This document shows, piece by piece, positions 63,695 to 64,000 of a DNA stretch of 64,000 nt. Location: assembly GCF_030347395.1 (NCBI RefSeq), contig NZ_CP128170.1, forward strand, positions 2,170,001-2,234,000, given 5' to 3'. Source of the DNA: Microbacterium sp. ET2 (lineage in GTDB: Bacteria > Actinomycetota > Actinomycetes > Actinomycetales > Microbacteriaceae). Below the pieces are notes generated by a model. It did no database searches. It saw only the letters and a list, made by a program, of their open reading frames with translations, and had not been told where the DNA came from. A program made the position numbers and the translations under genes. The stretch's first letter is position 1. Every line of letters begins with the position of its first letter.

Positions 63695-64000
63695 ATGTCC
63701 GACACCCGCACCGTCGCCATCGTGGGCAGCGGCCCGATCGGCAGCGCCTATGCGCGCACCATCCTCGAAGGCTCGCCCGACACCCGCGTCATCATGTTCG
63801 AGGCGGGACCGACGCTCACCGACCCCCCGGGTCAGAGCGTCCGCAACATCGCCGATCCCGACGCCAAGGCCCGCGCACGCGAGATGTCGCAGGGCCCGCA
63901 GGCCGGCGACTACCGCTCGGAGCTCGGGATTCCCGAGTCGGTCGTCGTGGAGGGGATGTTCACCGCCCGTCAGGGCACGCACCTGCTGGACTTCGGGGGC
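63695..64000 (+). CDS. Second FAD-dependent C-glycoside oxidase-like GMC protein (5' part)
   Basis: The gene runs off the right edge; 102 codons are visible. VAIVGSGPIGSAYARTILEG is the FAD-binding motif and FEAGPTLTDPPGQSVRNIADPDAKARA aligns closely with the start of the oxidase at 39371 (FEVGPTVSDPPGAHVKNIADPEARARA), so it is a CarA-type paralogue. ATG preceded by AGGAG at five bases, 30 bp after the MFS stop. The catalytic His/Asn lie outside the window. Confidence 0.78.
   Translation, partial: MSDTRTVAIVGSGPIGSAYARTILEGSPDTRVIMFEAGPTLTDPPGQSVRNIADPDAKARAREMSQGPQAGDYRSELGIPESVVVEGMFTARQGTHLLDFGG

Noticed and set aside
1..64000. Insertion sequences, phage genes, tRNA-linked attachment sites or a restriction-modification system
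   Set aside because: None was seen on either strand; the proposed GAGCTC methyltransferase, if real, must be encoded outside the window.

Overview
The window is one continuous stretch of very GC-rich chromosomal DNA (about 70% G+C by eye) with dense, overlapping ATGA/GTGA-coupled genes, strong GTC/CTC/GCC codon preference, GTG starts and an actinobacterial gene complement. Protein content (3-oxidising C-glycoside oxidases, C-glycoside deglycosidase subunits, CynX/NimT transporters, a pcaHGBDC + pcaIJF arrangement) points to a soil or plant-associated Microbacteriaceae, most likely Microbacterium. There are no rRNA or tRNA genes, CRISPR arrays or insertion sequences, and no gene-free stretch longer than 300 bases.

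Layout. (1) 1-8.7 kb: the end of a NitT/TauT-type ABC ATPase, a PaaX-like regulator, a five-gene minus-strand operon for CoA-linked degradation of an unidentified acid (SDR, amidohydrolase, acyl-CoA dehydrogenase, MaoC hydratase, acyl-CoA ligase), an amine-oxidase-like flavoprotein and a MarR regulator. (2) 8.7-11.3 kb: two divergent CynX/NimT-type MFS transporters. (3) 11.3-23.6 kb: 4-hydroxybenzoate to succinyl-CoA + acetyl-CoA: pobA, pcaHGBDC, a thioesterase, pcaIJF and three IclR regulators. (4) 23.8-48.8 kb: a sugar and C-glycoside island with fused and split C-glycoside deglycosidase (CGD) subunits, an esterase, three glycoside hydrolases, a CUT1-type ABC importer without its ATPase, a GMC-type C-glycoside oxidase, Gfo/Idh/MocA dehydrogenases, TIM-barrel isomerases and a ThuA-like protein. 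(5) 48.9-50.9 kb: a phosphatase, an intergenic repeat cluster and DNA polymerase IV. (6) 51-64 kb: a further CGD pair, a ROK regulator, another Gfo/Idh gene, an aromatic-ring operon (extradiol dioxygenase, two FAH hydrolases, cyclase, flavin monooxygenase, amidohydrolase), and an MFS exporter followed by the start of a second C-glycoside oxidase.

How it may work together (inference). Plant glycosides are imported, O-linked sugars are trimmed by the glycoside hydrolases and esterase, the remaining sugar is oxidised at C3 by a flavin oxidase or a Gfo/Idh dehydrogenase, the CGD alpha/beta enzymes split the sugar from the aglycone, and the isomerases, ThuA-like protein and Gfo/Idh enzymes process the keto-sugar. 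The phenolic aglycone fragments would enter the extradiol operon or the beta-ketoadipate pathway. Several island promoters share a near-palindromic GCTTNNGTCGAAA motif, suggesting a common regulator.

Data quality. Nine genes are interrupted by frameshifts, and all nine are repaired by restoring the palindrome GAGCTC at the break. About seventy other GAGCTC sites are intact (hand count). The simplest reading is a motif-specific sequencing error, so these 'pseudogenes' are probably functional genes.
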